Below are positions 45,327 through 56,300 of a DNA stretch of 64,000 nt, piece by piece. The number at the start of each line of letters is the position of its first letter. Within the stretch, counting starts at the first letter, position 1. The position numbers and the translations under genes were made by a program. The notes beneath the pieces were generated by a model. That model ran no database searches and had not been told where the DNA came from. It was given only the letters and a program-made list of their open reading frames with translations. Origin of the DNA: Apodemus sylvaticus (lineage: Eukaryota > Chordata > Mammalia > Rodentia > Muridae); the NCBI RefSeq assembly GCF_947179515.1, contig NC_067473.1, forward strand, positions 129,911,435 to 129,975,434. Reading direction: 5' to 3'.

Positions 45327-45480
45327 ATCATGTGCATGCCTGGTCCACACAATATTGGATCCCCTGGAGTTGGAGTTACAGATTGGTGTGAGCCATCATT
45401 TGAGTTCTAGGAATCCCTGGTCCTCTCTGAGAGCAACAAGTACTTCTAATGGTTATACTATCTCTCTAGTCCTCAGCTTT
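45290..45480 (-). repeat. B3-type SINE with (GT)n tail
   Basis: (GT)n at 45291-45325, then 'cccctggagttggagttaca', 'ggtgtgagccatcatttgag' and 'actatctctctagtcct' at the head end. Confidence 0.8.
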
Positions 45481-45484
45481 GCTA

Positions 45485-45712
45485 GGACTCCAGTGCTGGG
45501 TAAATGCTTTCATCTATATCAGTCTCAGTTTACTCATTGTGGAGAAGGAAATAGACTAAAGTATTATCTAAGATGAACTTTCAACTCATAAGCTCTCTAC
45601 CTGATTCATTATTAGGACAGTTGTTTATTTATGTTATTTAAATCATTCTGATAACAAACAGCATCGTACACATATGTCTATATCTACAATGTGTATGCGT
45701 GCAAGCGTTTAT
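45485..45712. other. Unique DNA
   Basis: No gene or repeat recognised. Confidence 0.4.
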
Positions 45713-45714
45713 GC

Positions 45715-45716
45715 AC

Positions 45717-45750
<34 letters not shown>

Positions 45751-45995
45751 GTACCGGTGTAGAAGCCAGAGGTTAATATCAGCTATCATCTTCAATCGCT
45801 CGCCATGCTGTTTTCTGAGACAGAATCTCTCACTGTATCTGGAACTTGCCAACCCAGCTGGACTTCTGTCCAGCAAGCACCAGGAGGATCTTCTCTCCCT
45901 TGCCACTTTCAAATTTTGAGCACACAGCTTTTTTATAATGGGTCTGGGGATCGAACTCAGATCCTCCTGCTTATTGCTTTCCTCTCTTTGATGAG
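45715..45995 (-). repeat. B4-type SINE with (GT)n tail
   Basis: (GT)n at 45719-45748, 'gtgtagaagccagaggttaa', 'ttttctgagacagaatctct', and 'gggtctggggatcgaactca' with the antisense tRNA-like end following. Confidence 0.75.
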
Positions 45996-46199
45996 TGCTC
46001 CCTGTTCTATAGCCTTGAGAGTGCTGTTCTCAGACATTTATCTGGATGCTTAGATCAGCACACTTCTGAAAACAATGGCTGTGTTACAGACACTATAACC
46101 TACCCACCTCCTGCCCCAGCAACCTGGCGAGGCTTCAAGATCAGCAAAGAACCCTACACCAGACCTTAATACGCAATCCCCAGGAGTTGCCAGACACCA

Positions 46200-47480
46200 A
46201 GGGAGCTCATGCCAAAACATCCAGGTGGGGAAGAAAAATTAATAAATTATAGGGATATTTTATATATACATTTCCAAATATGGCCGCGTGGAGTTTGGAA
46301 ACATCTGGGTGATGGATTGGAATTTTGCTTTTGCTGCAGCCCTTTGGCAGAATGTAAACACAGCCTGCAAGTCCTGAGAGATAAATGGGGAGGTGGAAAC
46401 TGTAAGGGGGTAGATAAAGAATCCGATTCAAAAACCGAGGCCCGTGTTGTTTGCCAAGCGAAAAACAAAATGCCAAAAATGTAAAGCGGTCCAAAGTTTC
46501 TTCTCTCAGAGTTAAAGAGGCAGGAGCGCAGGTAGCTAAAATTAGAAGCTATTTGCATACGCTGTCATCGATTAGATGTAAAGTTGGGGAAAATATTTTT
46601 TTTCGTTTTTAGTTTGTATTTGTTTTAACGGCCTATTAACATGCTGTTGGTTACAGCTCTCTCTGACTGATTCTACAGATGAACTAAGATTTGGGGCATC
46701 AAAGAGCTATTTTCTGAAAATAATATTCAAAAGTGCTATTTCTTTAAAAGTACCAGATGAAGATATACGGGAAATAATACAGGCAGTTACAGTATGAATT
46801 TTAAAAGCTTTCACATCCAATTATTTGCAATAACTTAGTTTCTTTCCCAGCCTATAATAAATCATGTAGATGTAAACGCTACAAAATTTAAATATGAGTA
46901 GAATTTGAGCAAGACAGTATATCACTAGGAATCGGTATTTTTGTTATATATAGCGCTGTTTAACATATGTAAAGTGAAATTCTCATTGATTCGGGTTTGC
47001 TAATTCAGAGTTTGTGAGCCTGGCTTGAAGTTGACTCTTCCTTGGGAAGTCATTCTTCATGGGAAGCTCAAATTAAAGGTGTAAATAAGATGGCAAATGT
47101 GATCATATGGAGTGCTTGGGAGTAAATTTAAAGAGCTCGGAGTGCCATTTGCATACAAAATCGTTATGCTAATTATACGTAATTCTTATTAAAGTAGGTC
47201 TACTAAAATGATCTTTCAGGCAAGTTCCCTGAGTGAATTTGAGTTATGGAATGTGCTAGAAAGAAAGAATTCAGCTCCTTTAAGAGACCATATTCTCTAA
47301 TTCAGAATTTTAATGGCTTGTACCTTGCCTTCCTGCTAATTGTTAACAATTTGCTAGCAGTTTCTCTTCAGTTTCTAACTCTCTTTTGACAAAGTTGAAG
47401 TCATTTATCTAAAGCATAGAATTACGTTGGTCTTTCTTAACTCATTTATTTTCAAACATCAGATTGGTGATCCTTAGTGA
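46200..47480. promoter_or_regulatory. Enhancer-like conserved-looking block D
   Basis: About 1.3 kb with no transposon. Two identical ATTTGCATAC sites (46551-46560 and 47147-47156) contain the canonical octamer (reverse ATGCAAAT) bound by POU factors. A POU/homeodomain site ATGCTAATTA lies at 47166-47175. CpGs are retained ('atggccgcgtgg', 'catacgctgtcatcgatt'), and an SRF-like 'ccaaatatgg' lies at about 46274. Frames on both strands at 46207-46558 are all open simultaneously and lack protein features. Enhancer function is inferred. Confidence 0.58.
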
Positions 47481-47499
47481 TTAGAACTTAACATATAGG

Positions 47500-47608
47500 T
47501 TAAAGAAAAAGAAAGAGAGGATAGAAAAAGAAAGAAGGGAGAGAAAGAAGGAGGGAGGGGACAAATAGGGGAGGGACAGAGAGGGAAGGAGAAGGGGAGA
47601 GAGAGGAC
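47500..47608. repeat. Purine-rich low-complexity tract
   Basis: AAAGAAAG and GGGAGG sequence with strong strand asymmetry. Confidence 0.9.
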
Positions 47609-47609
47609 A

Positions 47610-47925
47610 CTTTTTCTAACAGATACTAACAAATCTTAATTGGTAGTCTCTTGTAGTACACGGACTTAAGGATTAAAGCTTGTCAGAGTCCAGTGAAAAA
47701 GCAGCTGAAAGGCAGGGAAGGTTAAGTACTAGACAAGTGGTTCAATCCACCAACAAGGAAGTATCTGTAGGCAACTAGACACTGGCTGTTTGATCACACA
47801 AGGCTGCGAAAGTCCTAGTTAATACAATGCTGAAATGGCAATTTGGAAAATGGAGCTGATATTGGACTCCATGTGAGCAGGGATGATGTTTGAAGCTCCC
47901 TTCCCCAATGCGCACTGCATTCCCA
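47610..47925. other. Unique DNA, no gene recognised
   Basis: No repeat or gene recognised. Confidence 0.4.
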
Positions 47926-47929
47926 TGTG

Positions 47930-48205
47930 CATATACACACACATATACACACACTTACACACATACACATATGTACACACTCACACACACTCATATACAC
48001 ATACATACAAACATATTCACACATACCCACACACATATATATACCAATACAAACACACACAAACACATACATATACATACATATATACACATGCATATAC
48101 ATATACACATACATAATACATAAACACACATATATATATACATGTGTATACACATATACACACATGTATACACACATATACATATGCGTATTCACACACA
48201 CACAC
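47930..48205. repeat. (CACACATA)n-type microsatellite
   Basis: About 275 bp of CA/TA-rich repeats with 'acatatgt' palindromic units. All frames here encode His/Thr/Tyr or Tyr/Val/Cys repeats, hence not genes. Confidence 0.97.
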
Positions 48206-48209
48206 CTTA

Positions 48210-49130
48210 GTTTTACCTTCTGTGAAATGGCTAGCCACAAAGGCTCACCCTATTCTAGCAAACCTGAACAATGACCTATCATTGCTAACTAAAGAGAAGA
48301 CCCCTCTACCTCTTTCTTCAGGCCTCCAGAGGACTCTCCTGGCTCTCTTGTCCCCTGCTTTGTTACACACAGAGATCACTCCCATTGCTTTGAGATGGTT
48401 CTCATCAATAAGTGCCCTCACTGGGGTAGGGCTCTGAAAACAACTGGGCAGTTTGTCTTTTTCACTTTTGGTGTGAGACTGGGTAATGGGGCTTTCAGCT
48501 CTCTGTCTTATATTCTCCTTGGTGATCTAGAGATCTATCAACAGCAGTAAGTCTAGCTCCTTCCTGGCCTGTCTTGATAGCAAGATAAGGATGTGGATTT
48601 ATTTTTTCTGAGTCCTCTTGTCTTCAGCATTTTCTGAACAGTGATTTTCTGTTGTGATGTATTAATGATTTCTTATAAGTTGACTAATAGATCATGAGCA
48701 TCTTACCTTTCTTGGAACTAACTACAAACTGGACTGGGGACTCTTATCATGTTCAAATCATTCATCTAAACCAAATTTTCAATTGGGTGTTGTTTTTTAA
48801 ATTTTCTTTCAGTATCTGGCTGCCATCTTACAAATTAATGTTTCCAATTTTCTTCCTGCTGGCTTTGGCATTACAAATAACTAAAATCTGACCGCCAGAT
48901 CCCTGCCAGCTCCAAGTTATCTTGTAGCTGTCATATGTCTCTAAAATCTAAAACCTGAGAACTGAACATCAAATGATTTCTCATTACATTCCATAGAAAA
49001 GCCACTCTCTGAGGACTACTAAGAACGTCCTAGGCCTAAGAAATGGATGCATTTAGATGAGAGTTGCCTAATGGTATAAGCACCATCCAGAAGAACAGCA
49101 CCCAAAGCCAAGAGCACCAAGAAATTGTAA
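48210..49130. other. Unique DNA, no gene recognised
   Basis: No repeat named. Frames are short and unremarkable. Confidence 0.4.
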
Positions 49131-49131
49131 T

Positions 49132-49182
49132 TGCTGGGCATAGTAGTACCAGAAACTCAGGGGACTAAATCAGAGGACCTCT
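49132..49182 (+). repeat. B1 head fragment
   Basis: 'gctgggcatagtagtaccag' then 'aaactcaggggacta' resembles a B1 head only. Confidence 0.4.
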
Positions 49183-49239
49183 AGGGTGTTCTGGCTCAAA
49201 GTCATTGTGGGAAACATATTGAGAGTCGGTTTCAGAGAG

Positions 49240-49345
49240 AAGAAGAGGAGGGAGAAGTATAGGATGAGAAAGAGAGAGAAAAAACAGAGGAATAGATATT
49301 GCATGAGGAGGAGAAAGAATAAGAAAGAGGAAAAAGAATCCAAGC
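49240..49345. repeat. Purine-rich tract
   Basis: GAGAAGAAGAGGAGG-type sequence. Confidence 0.8.
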
Positions 49346-49384
49346 TGTGTAGCCAAAGATTTCTCTCTGTGGAATGAGTTTTTG

Positions 49385-49640
49385 TGGTCACTAGGTGACT
49401 CATCTATAAAGGTGCTTGTGGGCAAGCTTGACATCCTGAGTTCAATTCCCAAGTCCCACATAGTAGTAGGAGAAAACCAATCCCTTCAAGTTGCCCTCTG
49501 ACTTCCACAAGCATATCTTAACAGGTCCAGAACCAGCATCCTCCACGTACATATCATAACAGGTACAGAACCAGCACACATGTTCATAAACCAGGTATAT
49601 ATACACACATGCACAAATATGAATATATGCACACAGCAGG
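49385..49640 (+). repeat. B3-type SINE with internal duplication
   Basis: 'gtgactcatctataaaggtg', 'catcctgagttcaattccca', 'gttgccctctgacttccaca'. The tail region contains two copies, 38 bases apart, of 'catatc(t/a)taacaggt' followed by 'cagaaccagca'. Confidence 0.7.
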
Positions 49641-49646
49641 GGTGGG

Positions 49647-49650
<4 letters not shown>

Positions 49651-49709
<59 letters not shown>
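49651..49709. repeat. (GA)n microsatellite
   Basis: About 29 GA units. Confidence 0.98.
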
Positions 49710-49710
<1 letters not shown>

Positions 49711-49711
49711 A

Positions 49712-50230
49712 TTGTCTAGCTACTTTGCTGTTTGTTTTAGGTATTGTTCCCTTCGGGTGTCTGGTCTCCAGGATTCTAAGACCATTGACCTCTGTGCTCA
49801 CCTCTCAACTGATGACGAAGCTGGAGGGATGATTTATCCCGTTCAGGCTTTGGATGTTTCAAAGATGCCCAGCCACAAACTATAAGCTAAACAAAGAAGG
49901 AACTGACAGCATTGCACTCTGCATGATCAGTTTGTGCAGAAAGCAACAACACTAGTGACATCAGCCTTAGCCTTTGTGTTCTGAGAAAGATACAACAGCC
50001 AAAGACCACAACTTCTGAGCCAAGACTCAGCTTTCCCAGTGATTCTGGAAAGATCCATCTTCTCCAACATTTTCAAGTCCTGATTACTATGAGACTTGGA
50101 ATAACTCCCTTGCTTATTCGCCTCTAATAAAGCTCTTCCTTTTCTTTCTGATGATTGTCATTAATGAAAATGACTGAATAAGTTATCTCCTTCGTTCTCT
50201 CATGCACATTGTCTTCCCCAGTAGAAAAGT
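49712..50230. other. Unique DNA, no gene recognised
   Basis: No repeat or gene recognised. Confidence 0.4.
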
Positions 50231-50236
50231 TTATTG

Positions 50237-50545
50237 AAAGGTAGGGGAGGTATCTCAGTGGATAAAGTGCTTGCTGTGAAAACATGAGGAGTCAATCAAG
50301 TATGATGCTGGTAGCCTTGTATAGAACAGGGCATGACGGCAACACATGCCTGTAATCCTGTTGCTTACACTGTGGAGATAGGCTTGTCCCTGGAGTTTGC
50401 TGTTGGCCAGTCTAGCTGAATAAATGGGCTCCAGGTTCAGAGAAAGAGCCTATCTCAGGAGAAGTAGGAAGAAAGGAGATTGAGTCCAAGATCTGATGTT
50501 AACCTCTGGCTTCCGCATGTACATGCACATGCAGAACTCAAAGAA
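50237..50545 (+). repeat. B4-type SINE
   Basis: 'gggaggtatctcagtggata', 'cagggcatgacggcaacaca', 'ttggccagtctagctgaata', 'aaagagcctatctcaggaga', and a CATG-rich end. Confidence 0.8.
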
Positions 50546-50549
50546 AATG

Positions 50550-51829
50550 TCATCAAAGACTTCCAAAACCATATATATCTGTTAAGATATGGCCTGGAAA
50601 AGTGAGCATATTCAAAGTAAACTCGATATTCACAATGCTACAGGCTACACCAGTGATTGTTCAAAATACAGGGCATGTCTACATATTCTTCAGCTGTTCA
50701 ATAGATGCAAGAAATGCCAGTTAGCCCAGCTGGGGCTTTATAGACACTGTCTGGAAGTCTATGGTCCTCATTAGTGTCATTTTCCCCTGCAAATCACATT
50801 ATTAACACTCCCCCAAAGAAGGGAAAAAAGAGAGCATGAAACTTTCCTATTTGGCTGTTTATTTTCTGTATATAAAATTGAATCACTTGTTAAGTTGAAA
50901 GAAATGGGGGTGGGGGAGGGGCTAGTTGTTCACATCCCACTGCTCATTGCTAAAGCGATGCCAGTGATGCTAAAATGATGTGGCGTGCAGAGCAGTTCCT
51001 TGTGCAGAAGCTTCCCCTCCCTACCCCCACTTCCTGTATTTCATGGGTACCAAGAATGAGAAAAGATAGGAGGATGAAAAGAAAAGTGCAGAAAATGTAG
51101 AATTGCAGTAAAATATGTAAATTGGAAAGCTAGAGTATTTCCCTCCACCATTGAAGATACAATCATAAAAGAGCCCTCGTCTCCGCCATCCTGTATCTTT
51201 GCATTAAAGGTAAGAGAGAAAGTAAGCCCACCCCTTGACTAATAATATCCAGCCTAAGTTGCTTATGTCCTCCGTGTCACTCAAGTCCTGTTTTCAAAAA
51301 ACTGCTCCCAGCACACTCTATCTTAAGATGAGCTGTTAATTCCGTAGCTTTTAATAACTGACAACTCCACTTATAAACCCAGGCTGTACATAAATTGTCA
51401 GCATCCAAATTTGCCCAGACAAACAGAACTGAGAAAAAAACAAAAATAACATGAAGAAAAACATATTAACAGCTGTTAAATAGCAGCGCCAGTGGTAACT
51501 AATAAGAGGAACCAGGGAGTCCAGAAAGGCCCAGCAAGGGATTCCAGTTGACACAGGTCACTTTGGAGGGGTCAGCACACTTTCTAGTCTTCCAGAATAG
51601 GGCCCTTCTTTCAAGGACCCCGCATTTAGGAGCCCAGAGGAAGGCCTTTCAAAGCTAGTTCTGAAATCAAGAGAAATGAAGAGTCAAGGGGAAATGTAGA
51701 GAGAAAGTAACTGTCTAGTTACTCTTTTTGCTCTAACACATTTATGGACATGATTTTATTTGATGAGAATTACAGAATCATCCCAAGTCCAAAAATTGAA
51801 GAACCTTCTTCTCTCTTTCTCCAATGCAG
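50550..51829. other. Unique DNA, no gene recognised
   Basis: Nothing recognised apart from ordinary short frames. Confidence 0.4.
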
Positions 51830-51894
51830 GCCAATATGGCCCAAACCCTCCTGCATCTCCTGGAGAGCTGAATGAACTGAAGGCAGCTGGAGAC
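51830..51894 (+). other. Splice-site-bounded exon candidate, 65 bp
   Basis: A polypyrimidine stretch 'cttcttctctctttctccaa' and TGCAG (AG at 51828-51829) precede the interval. A good donor, GAC|GTGAGC, follows at 51895. The interval lies in a 106-codon plus-strand frame (51760-52080), but 65 is not a multiple of three and the peptide is not recognised. Could be a non-coding RNA exon or chance. Confidence 0.2.
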
Positions 51895-52144
51895 GTGAGC
51901 CCTACGGAATGTAGAGGTGGGGCTCACAAGCAAAAGGATCTTGAGTTGGGAACTGGCAGAGCACTGCAGAGAAAAATACAATATGGAATGTCAAAGACAA
52001 ACGTTTTCCAGTCGCCTCATTCACAGAAAGCAAAAATAAAAACAGATGACATCAATTTTAATGCATTATGTTTAACCTAATATAGCTAATAGTGTAACAT
52101 TTAGTTTCTACAGATAAACAATTAAGTACTGATTAAAAAAAATG

Positions 52145-52225
52145 TTACCTGGATGTGATGATGTTCTCTTGTAATCCAAGCACTTGGAAAGTGGGGAGCA
52201 CAGTCAGGAGGAGGCAAGTTACTTG
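52145..52225 (+). repeat. Old B1, 5' part
   Basis: 'gatgtgatgatgttctcttg', 'taatccaagcacttgg', 'aaagtggggagcacag' are B1-like. The element continues beyond the LTR at 52616. Confidence 0.6.
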
Positions 52226-52615
52226 ACATGCTGCTGAGTTTTTGTTACCTTGACACAAGCATGACTCCTTATAGAAGAATGGACCTCAGTTGAGAAAATG
52301 CCCACACTAGATTGCTCTGTGAGAAAGCCTGAGGCACATTTTCTTGACAGATGATGTTAGGATGCCCAGTCCATTGTGGATGGTGTACTTCTGGGTAGTT
52401 GGTTCTAGAAGTGTATAAGAAATCAAGTTCAGCAAGCCATGAGGATGAGCCAGCCCTTGAGCAGAGATTCTCCATGGCCTCTGCATCAGTTCCTGCCTCC
52501 AGGTTTCTGTCTGAGGTTCCTGCCCTGACTTCCCTGGATGATGGACTGAGATCAAATAAACCATTTCCTCTGCTTTTGGTCATGATGTCTTACCATAGCC
52601 ATAGGAAACCTAAGA
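52226..52615 (+). repeat. MaLR LTR inserted in an old B1
   Basis: 'taccttgacacaagcatgac', 'cagttgagaaaatgccca', 'gagattctccatggcctctg', 'atcaaataaaccatttcctc' with AATAAA at 52555-52560. Flanked on both sides by TACTTG (52220-52225 and 52616-52621), a plausible target-site duplication. Confidence 0.8.
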
Positions 52616-52666
52616 TACTTGCTAAGTTTGATGCTAGCCTAGGCTACAAGATACCCTGTCTTGAAC
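52616..52666 (+). repeat. Old B1, 3' part
   Basis: 'gatgctagcctaggctacaa' and 'gataccctgtcttgaa' complete the B1 begun at 52145. Confidence 0.6.
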
Positions 52667-52756
52667 ATGTGTCACATATTACATATTATTAAGTATATAT
52701 ATACATATATATGTGCCTTATGTTTTTTAATATGCTGTCTTCAAAGGCTAGTATGT

Positions 52757-52934
52757 ATGCTTAGTGTTCTATTGTCATGAGGAGATATCATGACAAAGGC
52801 AACTCTTAAGAAAGAAAAAATTTAATTGGGGTTTGCTTACAGTTTTAGAGAGTTCATGATGCTGGTAGAAGCAGGCAGTCATATGTCACTGGAGCAGTAG
52901 CTGAGCCATTTATATCCTGATCCACACAGCACTC

Positions 52935-52945
<11 letters not shown>
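52757..52945 (-). repeat. MaLR LTR, antisense
   Basis: 'gttctattgtcatgaggaga', 'tatcatgacaaaggcaactc', 'tttaattggggtttgcttac', 'tcactggagcagtagctgag' follow an antisense rodent MaLR. The (GA)n run is inside its expected body. Confidence 0.7.
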
Positions 52946-52966
<21 letters not shown>

Positions 52967-52985
52967 AGAGAGAGAGAGAGAGGAG
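52936..52985. repeat. (GA)n microsatellite
   Basis: Interrupted GA run. Confidence 0.95.
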
Positions 52986-53054
52986 AGATGGGGCCTGTGT
53001 GGGCTTCTGAAGCCATCCTTTAAAAAAGTCTCAATTTTATTGCTAATGGGTTTG

Positions 53055-53090
53055 TTGTTGTTATTATTATTATTATTATTATTATATTAT
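53055..53090. repeat. (TTG)n/(TTA)n microsatellite
   Basis: TTGTTGTTG followed by about eight TTA units. Confidence 0.95.
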
Positions 53091-53091
53091 C

Positions 53092-53245
53092 TGGTACCTA
53101 CCCAGGCCAGAAGTGTTATATCCCACTGGAGTTGGAATTTCAGGTGGTTTGAGCCACCTTATCAAATACAGATGATGGGAATCGAACTTGTAATGTCTGG
53201 AAGAGCGGTATGTGCTCTTAACTGCTAAACCACCCTCCAAGACCT
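53092..53245 (-). repeat. B2/B3-type SINE
   Basis: 'gatgggaatcgaacttgtaa' and 'gaagagcggtatgtgctctt', then 'aactgctaaaccaccct', are the antisense tRNA-derived head. Confidence 0.75.
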
Positions 53246-53329
53246 TGATTTCTAATATTTTAACAGGTAACATAAAATATAATCCTGCAAATGCAAGACA
53301 GTTGTGTTTCATGAGGAAAATATGTTATA

Positions 53330-56300
53330 CTGCTTTAGACGTTAAGTCTGTAGATCAATTAAAAATTAATTGAATTTTTATATTTTTAATTGTAATTACT
53401 TTATTTCTATTCCCCTTCCATTCAACCCCTTCTGTGAGCCACCCACTTGCTCTGATCAAATTCTTAGCCTTTTCTTCTTTAATTACTATTGCAAAAATAA
53501 ATATAGAGGGTATAGACAGATACAGATAGCAATATAGATATTGATGATCTAGATACAGCTCTTAAAATATTGGTTCCCTCTTCTGCTGATTCCTGAACCT
53601 TAGTTCCATGAGTTTTGCTGTAGATGTGTCAGTTGGGACTAAAATCCACAACTCTTCTTTTGGATGAGTTTTGAGTTTTTTGCAGTCTCTGTTGCAAAGA
53701 GAAGTTGGTGAGGGGTAAGGACTATGTCTGTTTGTGGTTTCAAAGGTAAATATTTAGAAGGTAATTATGTTGGCTCAGTAAAGAATCTGCTTTAGATTCT
53801 TCTTCAAGAACCACGACTTCACCAGGCGCTGGGTAGTTGCCAAGTTACTAGGCATGATTTGTCTCTTGTGGAGCAGGTCTTAAGTTCATTTAGAGAGCTG
53901 TTGGCCACCACGAAGGTCTGCATGCCACTATAGTACACTTAGGGTTATGGTGATGTGTAGATCATTGCTGTGGTTCATAGTCATCATAGCTGGGTAGGAC
54001 TATTGGTGGCTTACCTTTTGGTATGTGAAAGCTAGATTTTCTGCAGGAGGCTTTTAGGTCAGCTCCTGTTTAGGATGTCTGGGCCAGATGTTTGAAGTGA
54101 ATGGTGTCTTCAGCAATAGGGACTTACCTTCTACTTTTGGAGACAACCAAGGTTAGTAACCATAGCCTACAAGTTTTTATGAGTCTCTTGGACAACCCTA
54201 ACCAAAATCTATAAAAAGTGGTTTTGGGTTTCTGTTGATAGCTATGGCTCCTGGTTTTAGGGGAGGAGGGAGTATTATCAGCTCAGATGGAAAATTTTAT
54301 CTAAATTATATATACATAAATATGTTCCACATATATAAACATATACATATATTATAAATATATTTATATTAAATATAAATATATTAATATATTTAACTAA
54401 TTGTTATATTCTATAATTATATACTAATTAATGTGTGATTAATATTAGTCTAATATACACATGTAGATATATATTTGTAATATATATAATTTAGGTAAAT
54501 TTTATATTTTTATTTATATTTAGATAGATGTAGATTATATTTAGATAAAATATATATTTCTATTCAGAATTACATGTATTATAAGTATTTTTAGGTAGAA
54601 AGCTGATAGTATTCCTTATGAGCTTTATATATTGGGGTTCTTTTAACCTTTCTTCTGTATTTATCTTCCTCCCTAATTACTGCCTCCATTTTTCCATCTC
54701 CCCTTCAGTCACCTGTACCCTTCAACTCCCCCTCTCTGTTGTCCTTCCACAATGGTTCATTTTTGCCTCCTGGTTTCTGCAGATGATGAACACACACCTG
54801 AAGATCTGGAGCTAAGAATCTTCGGTGAGTGAGAGCACATGATATTTGCCTGTCTGGGTCTGGGTTACTTCTCTCAATATGTTTTTTTCTAATTCCATCT
54901 ATTTACCTACAAAGTTCACCCTTTCCGTTTTCTTTACAGCACAACAGTATTCCATAATGTATATACATTTTCACTATCCATTCATCAGTTGAAGGACATT
55001 TAGGTTCTTTCTATTTCCTAGTTACTATAAACAGAGAAAAAATAAACATGGCTGAGCAAGTATCTATGAGGTAGGACATCTAGTCCTTTGGGCATCTACT
55101 ACATAGCTGGGTTGTATGATAGATATACTTTTACCTTTCCCAATGATTCCACACACTTATTTCAACAGTGGCTGGCTCAGTTTGTAATTTTACCAACAAC
55201 CTCTCCAGCATTGTCAGTTGTTGATCTTTGTTATTCTGACTTTGATAAGATGAAATCACAAGATAGTTTTGATTTAAATTTCCCTAATAGCTCAGGATAT
55301 GAACTTTCTGAGATATTACTTGGCTATTTTTATTTCTTCTTTTAAAAACCCTTTGTTAGGAACCCAGTCCTATTTTCTGAATAGGTCATTCGTTCATCTT
55401 TTTTGTTTTGCTTTTGAGTTCTTTACATATTGTGGATACCAATCCTTAGTCAGATATGTAGCAGTAAAGATTCTCTCGTTTGCTTTGGGCTGCTTCCTCA
55501 CCCTGTTCTTTAGCTGTGCAGGAACGCGTCTTAGTTCTATGAAACCCACTTGTCCGTCGTTTGGCCTTACATTTTTGGAAAATGGCATCCTATTCAGAAC
55601 GTCCTTTTGCATATCTACATTGTGTAGGGTACTAAGTTTTTTCCTAGCAGTTTCAGTGTTTCAGGCTTCACATTTAGAACTTTGATACATTTTTGAGGCA
55701 GTTTCTGTACAAGATGATAGATATAGGTTATTTGCACTCTTCTACATGTTGGCATCCAGCTTCCCCAGGACCATCTATTGAACGTGGTTTCTTTTCCCCA
55801 GTGTATGTTTTTGGCATCTTTGTCAAATGTTAAATGGTTGAAGTCATGTGTACTCATGTTTTGGTCTTTGATGTTCTTCTAATGGTCTCCATGTCTGTTT
55901 TTATGCACTACCACCTTGTTTTTATTACAATAGCCCTGTGATACATCTTAATATCTGGTAATCCAGCATTGTTTGCTGGATTGCTCTGTTTTGTTTGCTC
56001 AGGATTGTTCTAGCTATCCAGGTATTTTTGTGATTCCACATAAATTTCTGTGAAGAATGAGGTGGGGTTTTCATTAGAATTGCTTCAATCTGTAAATGGA
56101 CTTTGGTAGAATGATTCATTCTGACACTCTATGAGCATGAGATATCTTTTGATTTTCTAGTGTCTTTCTCTATCTCTGTTTGGAAGTTTAAAGTTTACAT
56201 GGTAAAGTTTCTCCACCTCCTTAGGTTTATTCCTAGATTTTTTATTTTCCTTAAGGCTGTTGTGAATGTATGTCCATAATCTCTCTGTAGGTTTGGTGGT

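Noticed and set aside
46207..46558. 91-103 codon frames in the 46-kb conserved-looking block
   Set aside because: Three overlapping frames on both strands are open at once and none has protein features; conservation there, if real, is more likely regulatory.
47815..48274. Tandem His/Thr/Tyr frames up to 141 codons
   Set aside because: Produced by the CACACATA microsatellite; both strands open.
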